Part shown: piece by piece, positions 16,812-24,119 of the stretch
How the letters are laid out: each line of letters starts with the position of its first letter
Numbering within the stretch: the stretch's first letter is position 1
DNA from: JAIPEL01 sp050115795
Lineage (GTDB): Bacteria; Desulfobacterota; Desulfobacteria; Desulfobacterales; CAFBRK01
Length of the DNA stretch: 46,613 nt
NCBI GenBank assembly: GCA_050115795.1
Contig: JASFPT010000005.1
Span: forward strand, 1-46,613
Direction: 5' to 3'
Program-made: the position numbers and the translations under genes
Notes under the pieces: generated by a model
Databases searched by the model: none
What the model was told of the DNA's origin: nothing
What the model saw: the letters and a program-made list of their open reading frames with translations, nothing else

Positions 16812-17144
16812 ATGAAGATGAAACCTGTGGCCATCGCGCTGGTCTTGGCGGTCTTGCTCGCACCGGTTCTCGGCCGGGCGGCCGAGGTCGCCCAGGGGCA
16901 ATGCCTCAACTATTCCAAGGAGGCAGGGACCCTGAAAATCGAAGAGTACGATACGAACATTTCCAAGGACACCCCCTACGGCAATCCGACCGGGATCATC
17001 AGCCAGTTCGACCTGACCAGGGCCAAGGTCGGCATCACGCCCGAAACAGGGGACGTGGTCCGCGTCGCATACGAGATCAAAGAGGACCAGAAAGTCGCCC
17101 TGAAAGTCATGAACGTATCGAAACAGGATCTTCGCAAGAAATAA
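16812..17144 (+). CDS. Small periplasmic protein of the TSUP operon
   Basis: A 110-residue protein with a clear signal peptide (IALVLAVLLAPVLGRAAE, cleavage near residue 24). The mature part is a small beta-rich domain with one Cys (QGQCLNYSKEAG) and the pattern TGIISQFDLTRAKVG, EIKEDQKVALKVMNVS. That pattern could be a small OB or beta-sandwich fold. GAGGAGAG precedes the ATG, 19 bases after the transporter stop. It may bind the exported anion or the sensor domain of the activator; both are inferences. Confidence 0.8.
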   Translation: MKMKPVAIALVLAVLLAPVLGRAAEVAQGQCLNYSKEAGTLKIEEYDTNISKDTPYGNPTGIISQFDLTRAKVGITPETGDVVRVAYEIKEDQKVALKVMNVSKQDLRKK

Positions 17145-17164
17145 GGCGTAACCGAACCTTGGAA

Positions 17165-17195
17165 GGCGGGGGCCACCGGCCGGTGGCCCCCCGCC
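17165..17195 (+). terminator. Very GC-rich hairpin inside the TSUP operon
   Basis: A near-perfect stem of about 15 pairs, GGCGGGGGCCACCGG against its complement with one bulged C and almost no loop. It lies between the stop at 17144 and the GTG start at 17215. No T-run follows, so it is more likely a partial attenuator or an mRNA stabiliser that raises expression of the upstream genes than a full terminator. Confidence 0.5.
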
Positions 17196-17214
17196 GGATC
17201 CTCTGGAGAGTCCC

Positions 17215-17454
17215 GTGGGCAACCTGAACCGAAAGCAAACCCTGGTGGTGGTATTGATGGACCTAGCCCTGCTGACGGCCCTTTGCGTGGCGGTGTATCT
17301 GAGCCGGACCGGAAGCGGGGACGTCACCTTTGTTTTTCTGAAATTTTTCGTTCCGGCCGTCCTGGCGACCGTGACGGCGGCGCGGATCGCCATCCGTCGG
17401 CTCGCCGGCCCGGCCTCGGAACCAGAAGACGATCCGGCAGCGGATCGGACGTGA
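17215..17454 (+). CDS. Small two-span membrane protein
   Basis: A 79-residue protein with membrane segments at about 9-28 and 36-54 and an acidic cytoplasmic tail (EPEDDPAAD). The start is GTG with GGAGAG at a good distance. It sits between the hairpin and the next operon gene. No family recognised. Confidence 0.65.
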   Translation: MGNLNRKQTLVVVLMDLALLTALCVAVYLSRTGSGDVTFVFLKFFVPAVLATVTAARIAIRRLAGPASEPEDDPAADRT

Positions 17455-17524
17455 ACCTTGAAGCCGACCCGCCGCAGGCCGGGCCGCACCGGTGGGGCGA
17501 ATCGCAGATGGCGGAAGCAAAACG

Positions 17525-18388
17525 ATGAAGACCCTTCGAAGCCTCCTGATCGCCGTAGTCTTCGGGCTGATTTTCCTGTCGATGGGTGACACCTTCGTGG
17601 CCACGGTGTTCGAGCCCTCGCAGACCTTTTCGGTGGTGACCGGAAAAGGCAGGATCGTCAGCGGCAAGCTGGCCGGAACGATTCACCCCGTGGACGTTCC
17701 CGGTGCGCGCCCGTTTTTGTCCAACCGGATCGAGGACCCGGTCCTTCTCGAGAAGGTTCTGGCCTACCGTCCCCACCATGAATCCTTCTCCCTGCGGTTC
17801 ATCGAATTGAAGGGGCGGCTCTGGCGGGCCCGGCTGCTGACCGACGGCGGCGCCGGCTCCGGCGAGTTCCCGATCCAGGTCTACCAGACCGTAAGCCCCC
17901 CGGAACCCGGGGCGCCGCCGTTCGTCGTGCGGCTGTTTGAAGACGAGGCGGCGCTGCGGAAAAGCCGCGTCTCCCTGTTTCGAAGATATGCCGGGATCGA
18001 TCCGTGGTGGGTGACCATGGTGCTTCTGCCGGCGGTCTGCTGGTTCTTTTTCCGCGCATGGAAAAAAACCGGAAAAGAAGACGAATGCCTCCAAGCGCGG
18101 GGTCTCGGGCCGATCTACCGGTTGGCGAAACAAAAAGAGGGCTGGGACCTGATTTTCGGGCTGGGCGCCTTCCACGGCATCCGGAGCGGGGACCGCCTTC
18201 AGGTCCTGGATGCAGATGGACGGCCCACCGGTCAGGAACTGGTCGCCGAAAAGGTGCAAAACGAATCGGCCCGGTCCCGAATGCCCGTCGATGCAGACAT
18301 CCGGCCGGATTATTTGATTAAAAGACAGAATCCAGAAGTCAGGCGTCAGGAGTCAGAATCGCAGGAGTCGCCTCGCTCCGTCGATTGA
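17525..18388 (+). CDS. Membrane protein with periplasmic domain, last gene of the TSUP operon
   Basis: A 287-residue protein. Membrane segment 1 lies at about 6-24, a periplasmic domain of about 130 residues follows, membrane segment 2 is near 158-178 (WVTMVLLPAVCWFFF), and the last 110 residues are cytoplasmic. The cytoplasmic part has a short beta pattern (GLGAFHGIRSGDRLQVLD) like a beta-barrel linker domain. The ATG at 17525 begins a good signal anchor; the in-frame frame upstream to 17492 adds only non-hydrophobic residues. The last 20 residues (RRQESESQESPRSVD) come from an intergenic-type repeat, so the original stop may have been lost. Function unknown. Confidence 0.7.
   Translation: MKTLRSLLIAVVFGLIFLSMGDTFVATVFEPSQTFSVVTGKGRIVSGKLAGTIHPVDVPGARPFLSNRIEDPVLLEKVLAYRPHHESFSLRFIELKGRLWRARLLTDGGAGSGEFPIQVYQTVSPPEPGAPPFVVRLFEDEAALRKSRVSLFRRYAGIDPWWVTMVLLPAVCWFFFRAWKKTGKEDECLQARGLGPIYRLAKQKEGWDLIFGLGAFHGIRSGDRLQVLDADGRPTGQELVAEKVQNESARSRMPVDADIRPDYLIKRQNPEVRRQESESQESPRSVD
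18325..18369. repeat. Iterated CAGAAGTCAGGAGTCAGA-type repeat inside a gene end
   Basis: Imperfect 7-8 base units of the kind (C/G)AG(A/G)AGTCAG repeat about five times. This low-complexity sequence is translated as the tail of the preceding protein. Confidence 0.5.
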
Positions 18389-18539
18389 AAAAAGCGTGGG
18401 GGAGGCTGCGAGGTTGGAAGGGGATTTTTGAGACTGAAGACAACCCTAAGGATTCCCGTGAAGGTGGCGCTTCATTCTTGGTCAAATCCTGTTCGCGAAT
18501 GGGACGGCATAGCGGACTTCTTTTTTCTGTATTCTGCCC

Positions 18540-19895
18540 TTAAAACGCGCACCGCCCGATATAGGTCTCCGGCCGGAGACCCTTGAGCTCCTCCTTTACG
18601 GAATCGGACACATCCAGGGCGTCGATAAAAGCGGCGATGGCGGCGGCATCAATCCGGGCGTGGGTCCGGGTCAGCGCTTTGAGGGCCTCATACGGTTCCG
18701 GATACCCCTCCCGCCGGAGGATCGTCTGGATCCCTTCGGCCACCACCGCCCAGTTGTTTTCCAGGTCCTGCCGGATTTTCCCCTCGTTTAGGATCACCTT
18801 GCCCAGCCCTCTGGAAAGGGAGGAGAGGCCGATGAGGGTGTGGGCCAGGGGGACCCCCAGGTTCCGGGTGACCGTCGAGTCGGTCAGATCGCGCTGAAGC
18901 CTGGAGATCGGCAGTTTTGCAGCCAGATGTTCCAGCAGCGCGTTGGCCACCCCCAGATTCCCTTCGGCGTTTTCAAAGTCGATCGGGTTCACCTTGTGGG
19001 GCATGGCCGAAGATCCGACCTCTTCGGCCTTGATCTTCTGCTTGAAGTAGTCAAGTGCGATGTAGGTCCACATATCCCGACAAAGATCGATCAGGATGGT
19101 ATTGATCCGCTTGAGCCCGTCGCAAAAGGCGGCCAGGTTGTCGTAGTGCTCGATCTGGGTGGTGACCCGGCACCGTCGGAGGCAGAGCACCTCGTTGACC
19201 AGGCGGTCGGCGAATTGGATCCAGTCGATTTGGGGATAGGCTGCGCAGTGGGCGTTGAAGTTGCCGGTGGCGCCGCCGAATTTCGCGGAAAAGGGGATCT
19301 GCCCCAGCAGCTCCTTTTGCCGGTCGATTCGTTCGACGAACACGAAAAGCTCCTTTCCCACGGTGGTGGGAGAGGCCGGCTGCCCGTGGGTCCGGGCCAG
19401 CATCGGCACGGTCTTCCACTGGGCGGCCAGTGCGGACAACGTCGCCCGGACCCGGTCCAGGGCGGGTTGCACCGCCTGGTCCCAGCCCTCCTTCAGCGAC
19501 AGGGGAACGGCTGTGTTGTTGATGTCCTGGGAGGTGAGACCGAAGTGGATGAATTCGGAGAAGTCCGATAGCCCCAGCGCTGCAAAGCGCTCCCTTATGA
19601 AATACTCCACGGATTTGACATCGTGGTTGGTGACCTTCTCGATCTGCTTGACCCGCCGGGCGTCGTCCTGCGAAAAATCCCGGTACAGGCCCCGGAGCGC
19701 CTCGAAGCGGTCCGGATCGAAACCGGCCAGTTGGGGCAGGGGCAGTTCGCACAGGGCGATGAAGTATTCCACCTCCACCCGCAACCGGTAGCGGATCAGG
19801 GCGCTTTCGCTGAAATAGGCGGAAAGGGGCTCGCAGGCATGCCGGTAGCGGCCGTCCACAGGGGAGACGGCGGTCAGGGGGGTCAGTTCGTTCAT
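18540..19895 (-). CDS. purB: Adenylosuccinate lyase
   Basis: A 451-residue homotetrameric enzyme that makes AMP from adenylosuccinate and AICAR from SAICAR in purine synthesis. The opening MNELTPLTAVSPVDGRYR and overall length (E. coli 456) mark the E. coli-type PurB, not the shorter B. subtilis type. The superfamily signature GSSAMPHKVNPIDFENAEGN is complete, including the catalytic Ser loop. The general acid/base His is in ARTHGQPASPT. It has its own strong promoter and a short leader; AAAGGA precedes the ATG. It stands alone, without other purine genes beside it; purF lies 27 kb away. Confidence 0.97.
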   Translation of the reverse strand: MNELTPLTAVSPVDGRYRHACEPLSAYFSESALIRYRLRVEVEYFIALCELPLPQLAGFDPDRFEALRGLYRDFSQDDARRVKQIEKVTNHDVKSVEYFIRERFAALGLSDFSEFIHFGLTSQDINNTAVPLSLKEGWDQAVQPALDRVRATLSALAAQWKTVPMLARTHGQPASPTTVGKELFVFVERIDRQKELLGQIPFSAKFGGATGNFNAHCAAYPQIDWIQFADRLVNEVLCLRRCRVTTQIEHYDNLAAFCDGLKRINTILIDLCRDMWTYIALDYFKQKIKAEEVGSSAMPHKVNPIDFENAEGNLGVANALLEHLAAKLPISRLQRDLTDSTVTRNLGVPLAHTLIGLSSLSRGLGKVILNEGKIRQDLENNWAVVAEGIQTILRREGYPEPYEALKALTRTHARIDAAAIAAFIDALDVSDSVKEELKGLRPETYIGRCAF

Positions 19896-19956
19896 GGGAA
19901 AAATCCTTTGACCTCAATTGGTTGGAGGAATCCGGACAGGAAGAATAGCGAAGGTA

Positions 19957-19985
19957 AGTATAGAAAAAGGGGGTTGCGGTGTCAA
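19957..19985 (-). promoter_or_regulatory. purB: Sigma-70 promoter of purB
   Basis: Minus strand TTGACA (perfect), 17-base spacer, TATACT (5/6). Expected start near 19950, giving a leader of about 55 bases. It is the best sigma-70 promoter in the window. I see no clear PurR-type palindrome. Confidence 0.75.
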
Positions 19986-20061
19986 CACAGGCCGCTGCTT
20001 TGCATCGGCCTGTAAATAATGACAAAGACAAGGAAAGGGCCGGCCTTGAACATGCCCCCGT

Positions 20062-20088
20062 TTGACAGTGGAATCCGCATCCTATAGG
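20062..20088 (+). promoter_or_regulatory. Weak sigma-70-type promoter upstream of the ABC-F gene
   Basis: TTGACA, 15 bases, TATAGG. The spacer is two bases shorter than the optimum. If used, the leader would be about 180 bases and carry the 20158 palindrome. The gap 19896-20273 holds nothing else apart from the purB promoter. Confidence 0.3.
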
Positions 20089-20157
20089 AGCTTTTCACGA
20101 ATATACATCCGTGTCTCTTGGATTTTCATTGGGTTGCCCTTATTTTCATAATTTCGT

Positions 20158-20190
20158 GCGGCAAAGCCGCATTTTCATCAAATTGCGGAA
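20158..20190. repeat. GCGGCAAAGCCGC palindrome element, copy 1
   Basis: A five-pair perfect stem with loop AAA, followed by TCATCAAA, ATT and CGGA. The same arrangement occurs at 28768-28798, so this is a dispersed element, here in the leader of the ABC-F gene. Confidence 0.55.
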
Positions 20191-20273
20191 GCGCCGTCTC
20201 CCATGAAGGTGTCGAGGATTCCGTTGATCTTCTCGGGGAAGCATCCCGCTCAAATAGAAAAGCAATTTTATCG

Positions 20274-22133
20274 ATGATCAGCGTAGAGAACCTGAGCAAA
20301 GGTTACGGGTCGCGGGTCCTGTTCGAGGAGGTCGGCTTCAAGATCAATCCGCAGGAACGGGTGGGTCTTGTGGGCCGAAACGGCCACGGCAAGACGACCC
20401 TGTTTCGGATCCTCGTCGGACAAGAGCAGCCCGACAACGGAACGATCTCGTTTCCGAAAAACTACCGAATCGGATACGTTCAGCAGCAGATCGCCTTCAC
20501 CGAAGCGTCGATCCTGGCCGAAGGGATCAAGGCGCTTCCGGCATCCGACAAGGGGCAGGCCTGGAAAGTGGAAAAAATTCTGTCGGGCCTCGGCTTTGCG
20601 CAGGTCGACATGGGCCGGCCGCCGTCGGATTTTTCCGGGGGGTACCAGGTGCGGCTCAACCTGGCCAAGGCGATCCTGGCCGAACCCGACCTGCTCCTGC
20701 TCGACGAGCCGACCAACTACCTGGACATTGCCGCCATCCGCTGGGTGGAGCGGTTTTTGTCCGGCTGGCCCCGGGAGCTGCTGCTGATCACCCACGACCG
20801 GGGCTTCATGGACCGGATTGTGACCCACACCCTCGGGATTCATCGCAGAAAGATCCGAAAGGTGGCCGGCGACACCGGCAAGTACTACGCCCAGATCGCC
20901 CAGGAAGAAGAAGTCTACGAAAAGACCCGGCTCAACGACGAGCGCAAGCGAAAGCAGGTGGAGCAGTTCATCTCCCGCTTCCAGGCCAAGGCGCGGCTGG
21001 CCGGCATGGTCCAGTCCCGCATCAAGACCCTGGAGAAACTGGGGCGCAAAGACAAGCTGGAAAGCATCGAAAACCTCGAGTTTTCTTTCCGGAGCCGTCC
21101 CTTTGCCGGAAAACACGTGTTTTCCGTGCGGGATCTGTCCTTTTCCTACGACGGAAAAAGGCCGATCATCGAAAATTTCAACCTGTCGGTGGGACCCGGA
21201 GAACGGATCTGCGTGGTGGGAAAAAACGGCCGGGGCAAAACCACCCTGCTCCGGTTGCTGGCCGGGAGCCTGCCCCCCCATCGCGGTGAGATCGCCTTCA
21301 ACCCGCAGGTCCGGGCGGGGGTTTTCGAGCAGACCCACATCGCCTCCCTGGTCGACTCCCGGACGGTGGAAGAAGAGGTCATGGCGGCACACCCCGATGT
21401 CGACCGGCAGACCGCCCGAAACATTTGTGGCGCCATGATGTTTTCCGGAGACGACGCCCTGAAGCGGATCTCGGTGCTCTCCGGAGGGGAAAAGAGCCGG
21501 GTGATGCTCGGTCGGCTCCTGGTCACGCCGGTCAATCTGCTGCTGCTCGACGAGCCGACCAACCATCTCGACATGGAGTCGAGCGACGCCCTGCTGGCCG
21601 CCATCGACAGCTTCGACGGGGTGGTGGTCATGGTGACCCACAATGAGATGTTCTTGCACGCCCTTGCCCACCGGCTGGTCGTTTTTCAGCGGGGGGGCAT
21701 CCAGGTCTTCGAGGGCGGCTACCAGCAGTTTCTCGAGCGAGAGGGATGGGAGGACGAAGAGCCGCTGCGCCGGGGCAACGCCGGAACGGTCGAGGAGGAC
21801 CGGATCGGCAAAAAGGAGTTCCGGAAGATGCGATCGGCGGTGATTACCGAGCGCAGCCGGGTGCTGCGCCCCCTGGAAGAGGGGATTTCCGATGCCGAAA
21901 ACCGCATCGAGGACCGGGAAGAGTCGCTTGCGGCGCTGAACCGGGAGATGCAGGCAGCCTCGGAGACCGGCGACGGCGAGCGCATCGCCGACCTCTCGCG
22001 CTCGATTCATCGCATTCAACAGGAGATCGAACGGCTCTTTTCCGAGCTGGAGCGCCTCACCACCGAGCGCGACGCCCGGCAGACCGAGTTCGACGAGCGC
22101 CTCCAGGTGCTGGAAAGAAGGCAAAGCCCATGA
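20274..22133 (+). CDS. ABC-F family ATPase (Uup/YheS type)
   Basis: A 619-residue soluble protein with two ABC domains and no membrane segments. Walker A motifs are GRNGHGKTT and GKNGRGKTT, signatures are FSGGYQVRL and LSGGEKSRV, and both Walker B motifs read LLLLDEPTN. The linker between domains (about residues 240-320) is the charged helical arm that reaches the ribosome or tRNA in this family. A C-terminal coiled coil of about 80 residues follows (RPLEEGISDAENRIEDREE). ABC-F proteins act on stalled ribosomes; some give drug resistance, but nothing here indicates that. ATG 20274 fits family alignment although its ribosome site is weak; the frame is open upstream to 20118. Confidence 0.93.
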   Translation: MISVENLSKGYGSRVLFEEVGFKINPQERVGLVGRNGHGKTTLFRILVGQEQPDNGTISFPKNYRIGYVQQQIAFTEASILAEGIKALPASDKGQAWKVEKILSGLGFAQVDMGRPPSDFSGGYQVRLNLAKAILAEPDLLLLDEPTNYLDIAAIRWVERFLSGWPRELLLITHDRGFMDRIVTHTLGIHRRKIRKVAGDTGKYYAQIAQEEEVYEKTRLNDERKRKQVEQFISRFQAKARLAGMVQSRIKTLEKLGRKDKLESIENLEFSFRSRPFAGKHVFSVRDLSFSYDGKRPIIENFNLSVGPGERICVVGKNGRGKTTLLRLLAGSLPPHRGEIAFNPQVRAGVFEQTHIASLVDSRTVEEEVMAAHPDVDRQTARNICGAMMFSGDDALKRISVLSGGEKSRVMLGRLLVTPVNLLLLDEPTNHLDMESSDALLAAIDSFDGVVVMVTHNEMFLHALAHRLVVFQRGGIQVFEGGYQQFLEREGWEDEEPLRRGNAGTVEEDRIGKKEFRKMRSAVITERSRVLRPLEEGISDAENRIEDREESLAALNREMQAASETGDGERIADLSRSIHRIQQEIERLFSELERLTTERDARQTEFDERLQVLERRQSP

Positions 22134-22780
22134 CCGAGCCACGCAAGAAGCAGCGGATTCTCGTGTTTCAGCAAAACGGCAGCGGGGAGAGCAAGATCCG
22201 GGGAATCCGGGAACGCGGTTTAGACCGGATCGACCTTCGGGTCGTCGATATCGATCAGCCCCTGCCGGAGGTGATCGACGAAGGCGGCGAATACCTGCCG
22301 GAGCGTATCGAGGCCGACCTGGTCCTGGATTATCTTCGCCACCCCGACCTGTCCCACGATCTTGCCGAAAGATGCCGGCAGCAGGGGATCCCCGTGGTCG
22401 CCTCCGGCCGCAAGATCCGGATCAAAGGGGTTCTCACCCCCCCCACATGCTGCGGCCTGGCCCCCAACCCCCGTCTCGGTGCTTACGGGAAAGCCTTCGG
22501 CGCGCCGGAGTTCGAGGCCCGCATCGAAGATGGCCGGGTGGCTTCCATCCGGGTTCTGCGGGGAGCGCCGTGCGGCGCCACATGGGAGGCGGCTAAACGG
22601 GTGGAGGGACTCCCGGCGGAAGAGGCGGTCGTCCGGATCGGGCTCGAGGTTCAGTTTTTCTGTACCGCGGATCCGGCCGGCTGGGATCCGATCTACGGAA
22701 AAAGTCCGGTCCATTTTGCAGGAGACGTCCACAGCGCGGCACTGAAACGGGCGGTCCGAAGCGATGTTGACCGGGATTGA
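22130..22780 (+). CDS. DUF166 family protein
   Basis: A 216-residue cytosolic protein overlapping the ABC-F stop by four bases (ATGA), so it is translationally coupled to it. The Rossmann-like opening RILVFQQNGSGESKI and the segments LTPPTCCGLAPN, GAPCGATWEAAKR and CTADP fit DUF166, a family best known from methanogens and deltaproteobacteria and often called thymidylate-synthase-like without proof. Five cysteines, two adjacent (TCC), may bind metal. Function is unknown; the link to an ABC-F factor may only reflect shared transcription. Confidence 0.7.
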   Translation: MTEPRKKQRILVFQQNGSGESKIRGIRERGLDRIDLRVVDIDQPLPEVIDEGGEYLPERIEADLVLDYLRHPDLSHDLAERCRQQGIPVVASGRKIRIKGVLTPPTCCGLAPNPRLGAYGKAFGAPEFEARIEDGRVASIRVLRGAPCGATWEAAKRVEGLPAEEAVVRIGLEVQFFCTADPAGWDPIYGKSPVHFAGDVHSAALKRAVRSDVDRD

Positions 22781-22855
22781 CATCTGGGAAGAAACCTTTC
22801 ATTATGGGCACAAGCTCATAACGTCGATATCGCCTTTCAGCGAGGAGGAAGACCC

Positions 22856-23323
22856 ATGGAACAGGCCGACATCCGGCGGGCCTTGGAGGAATGCGAATTT
22901 TTCAGCGGTCTGGTATCAGGAGACCTGGCAAAGGTCGCAGAACTCTGCCAGGTGCAAACCTACGAGGTGGGAGAGACGCTCTTCCGCCAGGGGGATTTCG
23001 GCGAGCACCTCTGGGCGTTGGTCGACGGACAGGTCAGTCTGGAGCGAACCGTCGAGCTCGGAAAGCAGAAAGGGAGCGTGGTGATCACCACCCTGGGCAA
23101 AGGGCGGATTTTGGGCTGCTGGTCTTCCCTGCTGGGCGAACCCCACATTCTGATGTGCTCGGCGGTGTGCGAAAAGCCGGCCGTGGCCCTGCGCCTGTCC
23201 GGCGCCCGGCTCCGGGAGATCATGCATGCCGACACGGACCTGGGCTATGCCATCATGGAAAAGCTCTGCTTCCTGCTGCGGGACCGCGTCCAGTCGGCCT
23301 ACGGGGCGCTGGAGAGAATATAG
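22856..23323 (+). CDS. Stand-alone cyclic-nucleotide-binding-type domain, non-canonical pocket
   Basis: A 155-residue protein made of one CRP-like beta barrel and a C-terminal helix, with no DNA-binding domain. The fold is clear from VGETLFRQGDFGEHLWALVDGQV. The phosphate-binding cassette that should read FGE-x8-R is instead LGCWSSLLGEPHILMC, so the usual cAMP contacts (Glu, Arg) are absent. Another ligand, or a redox or heme signal, is possible; this GWS-like variant is common in anaerobes. GAGGAGG precedes the ATG. It stands between the DUF166 gene and the NADH module and could sense for either. Confidence 0.8.
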   Translation: MEQADIRRALEECEFFSGLVSGDLAKVAELCQVQTYEVGETLFRQGDFGEHLWALVDGQVSLERTVELGKQKGSVVITTLGKGRILGCWSSLLGEPHILMCSAVCEKPAVALRLSGARLREIMHADTDLGYAIMEKLCFLLRDRVQSAYGALERI

Positions 23324-23325
23324 CA

Positions 23326-23345
23326 CCGGCCCCTTTCGGGGCCGG
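23326..23345 (+). terminator. GC-rich hairpin after the sensor gene
   Basis: CCGGCCCC, loop TTTC, GGGGCCGG: a perfect eight-pair stem starting three bases after the stop. There is no T-run downstream, so it may be a factor-assisted terminator. Confidence 0.45.
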
Positions 23346-23350
23346 CCGGA

Positions 23351-23518
23351 ATTGAGCTATTGAGCTGTTAAGCTGAGAAGCTGTTAAGCTAAAACGATAA
23401 AAAGCGTAGCGATCGGTGACGCTTTTCGAATACCTTTCGCGAATAGGTGCCAAAAGCGAACAAAGAAATCGCGAACCGTCCGCTTATCAGCTCAGCAGCT
23501 TATGAGCTTATCAGCTTG
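23351..23518. repeat. Long inverted element of iterated AGCTgata units, copy 1
   Basis: The left arm (23351-23390) repeats the units GAGCTATT, GAGCTGTTA, AGCTGAGA, AGCTGTTA. The right arm (23482-23518) repeats their complement (CTTATCAGCT, CAGCAGCTTA, TGAGCTTATCAGCTT). About 90 bases of unrelated sequence lie between. The same design recurs at 36742-36848. Confidence 0.7.
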
Positions 23519-23585
23519 ACACGTACGAAGCCTGAATAACGGAAACGCCTACTCATAAAACCTGTACACTGAAGCGTTGACCCAC

Positions 23586-24119
23586 ATGGACGAGCCCTAC
23601 GACGTCGAAGAAGCGGCGATCCTGGAAGATATTCGACAGGCTTTGCCCGGATTCGAAAGCGAGCGACGGAACCTGATGCCGCTCCTGCAGCGGATTCAGG
23701 AGACCCACGGCTACCTGCCCGCCGGCGCCTTCGACCTGGTGGCCGGCCACCTGAAGATGGCCCCCTGCGAGGTCTACGGTGTGGCCACCTTCTACAACCA
23801 GTTTCGGTTCAATCCCCCCGGCCGCAATCCGATCAAAGTCTGCATGGGAACCGCCTGCCACGTTCGCGGCGGGGATATCATTCTGGAAAATTTCGAACGA
23901 AAACTGGAGATTCCAGAAGGACAGACCACCGAAGACCGGGAGTTTTCCATCGAACGGGTGGCCTGCGTCGGCTGCTGCGCCCTTGCTCCGGTGGCCGTGA
24001 TCGGGGAGACCGTCCACGGTCACATGGCGCCGTCCAAGGTGGAAAGCCTGATCTTGCGAATTCAGCTCGAAAAAGAGCGTGCGGAAAGGGAACAAACCCG
24101 TGACGAATCCGGCGGATAG
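23586..24119 (+). CDS. NuoE/HydC-like [2Fe-2S] subunit of an NADH-oxidising module
   Basis: A 177-residue thioredoxin-like ferredoxin, the 24-kDa subunit type of complex I and of bifurcating hydrogenases. The four cluster cysteines are present as CxxxxC (CMGTACHVRGG) and CxxxC (CVGCC). The helical N-terminal domain (LMPLLQRIQETHGYLP) is complete. ATG 23586 is preferred over a TTG nine bases earlier; neither has a strong ribosome site. It overlaps the NuoF-like gene by 20 bases. It passes electrons between FMN in NuoF and outside carriers. Confidence 0.93.
   Translation: MDEPYDVEEAAILEDIRQALPGFESERRNLMPLLQRIQETHGYLPAGAFDLVAGHLKMAPCEVYGVATFYNQFRFNPPGRNPIKVCMGTACHVRGGDIILENFERKLEIPEGQTTEDREFSIERVACVGCCALAPVAVIGETVHGHMAPSKVESLILRIQLEKERAEREQTRDESGG

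Noticed and set aside
20118..20273. N-terminal extension of the ABC-F protein
   Set aside because: The extra 52 residues include a palindromic repeat and no ABC-F homologue pattern; family start fits 20274.
20268..22142. 624-codon open frame antisense to the ABC-F gene
   Set aside because: Shadow of two ABC domains on the opposite strand.
22764..23084. Open frame overlapping the start of the sensor gene
   Set aside because: Overlaps a better-supported frame with a CRP-like fold.
23351..23518. CRISPR array
   Set aside because: Units are 8-10 bases, contiguous, and form inverted arms; there are no spacers of constant length and no cas genes.
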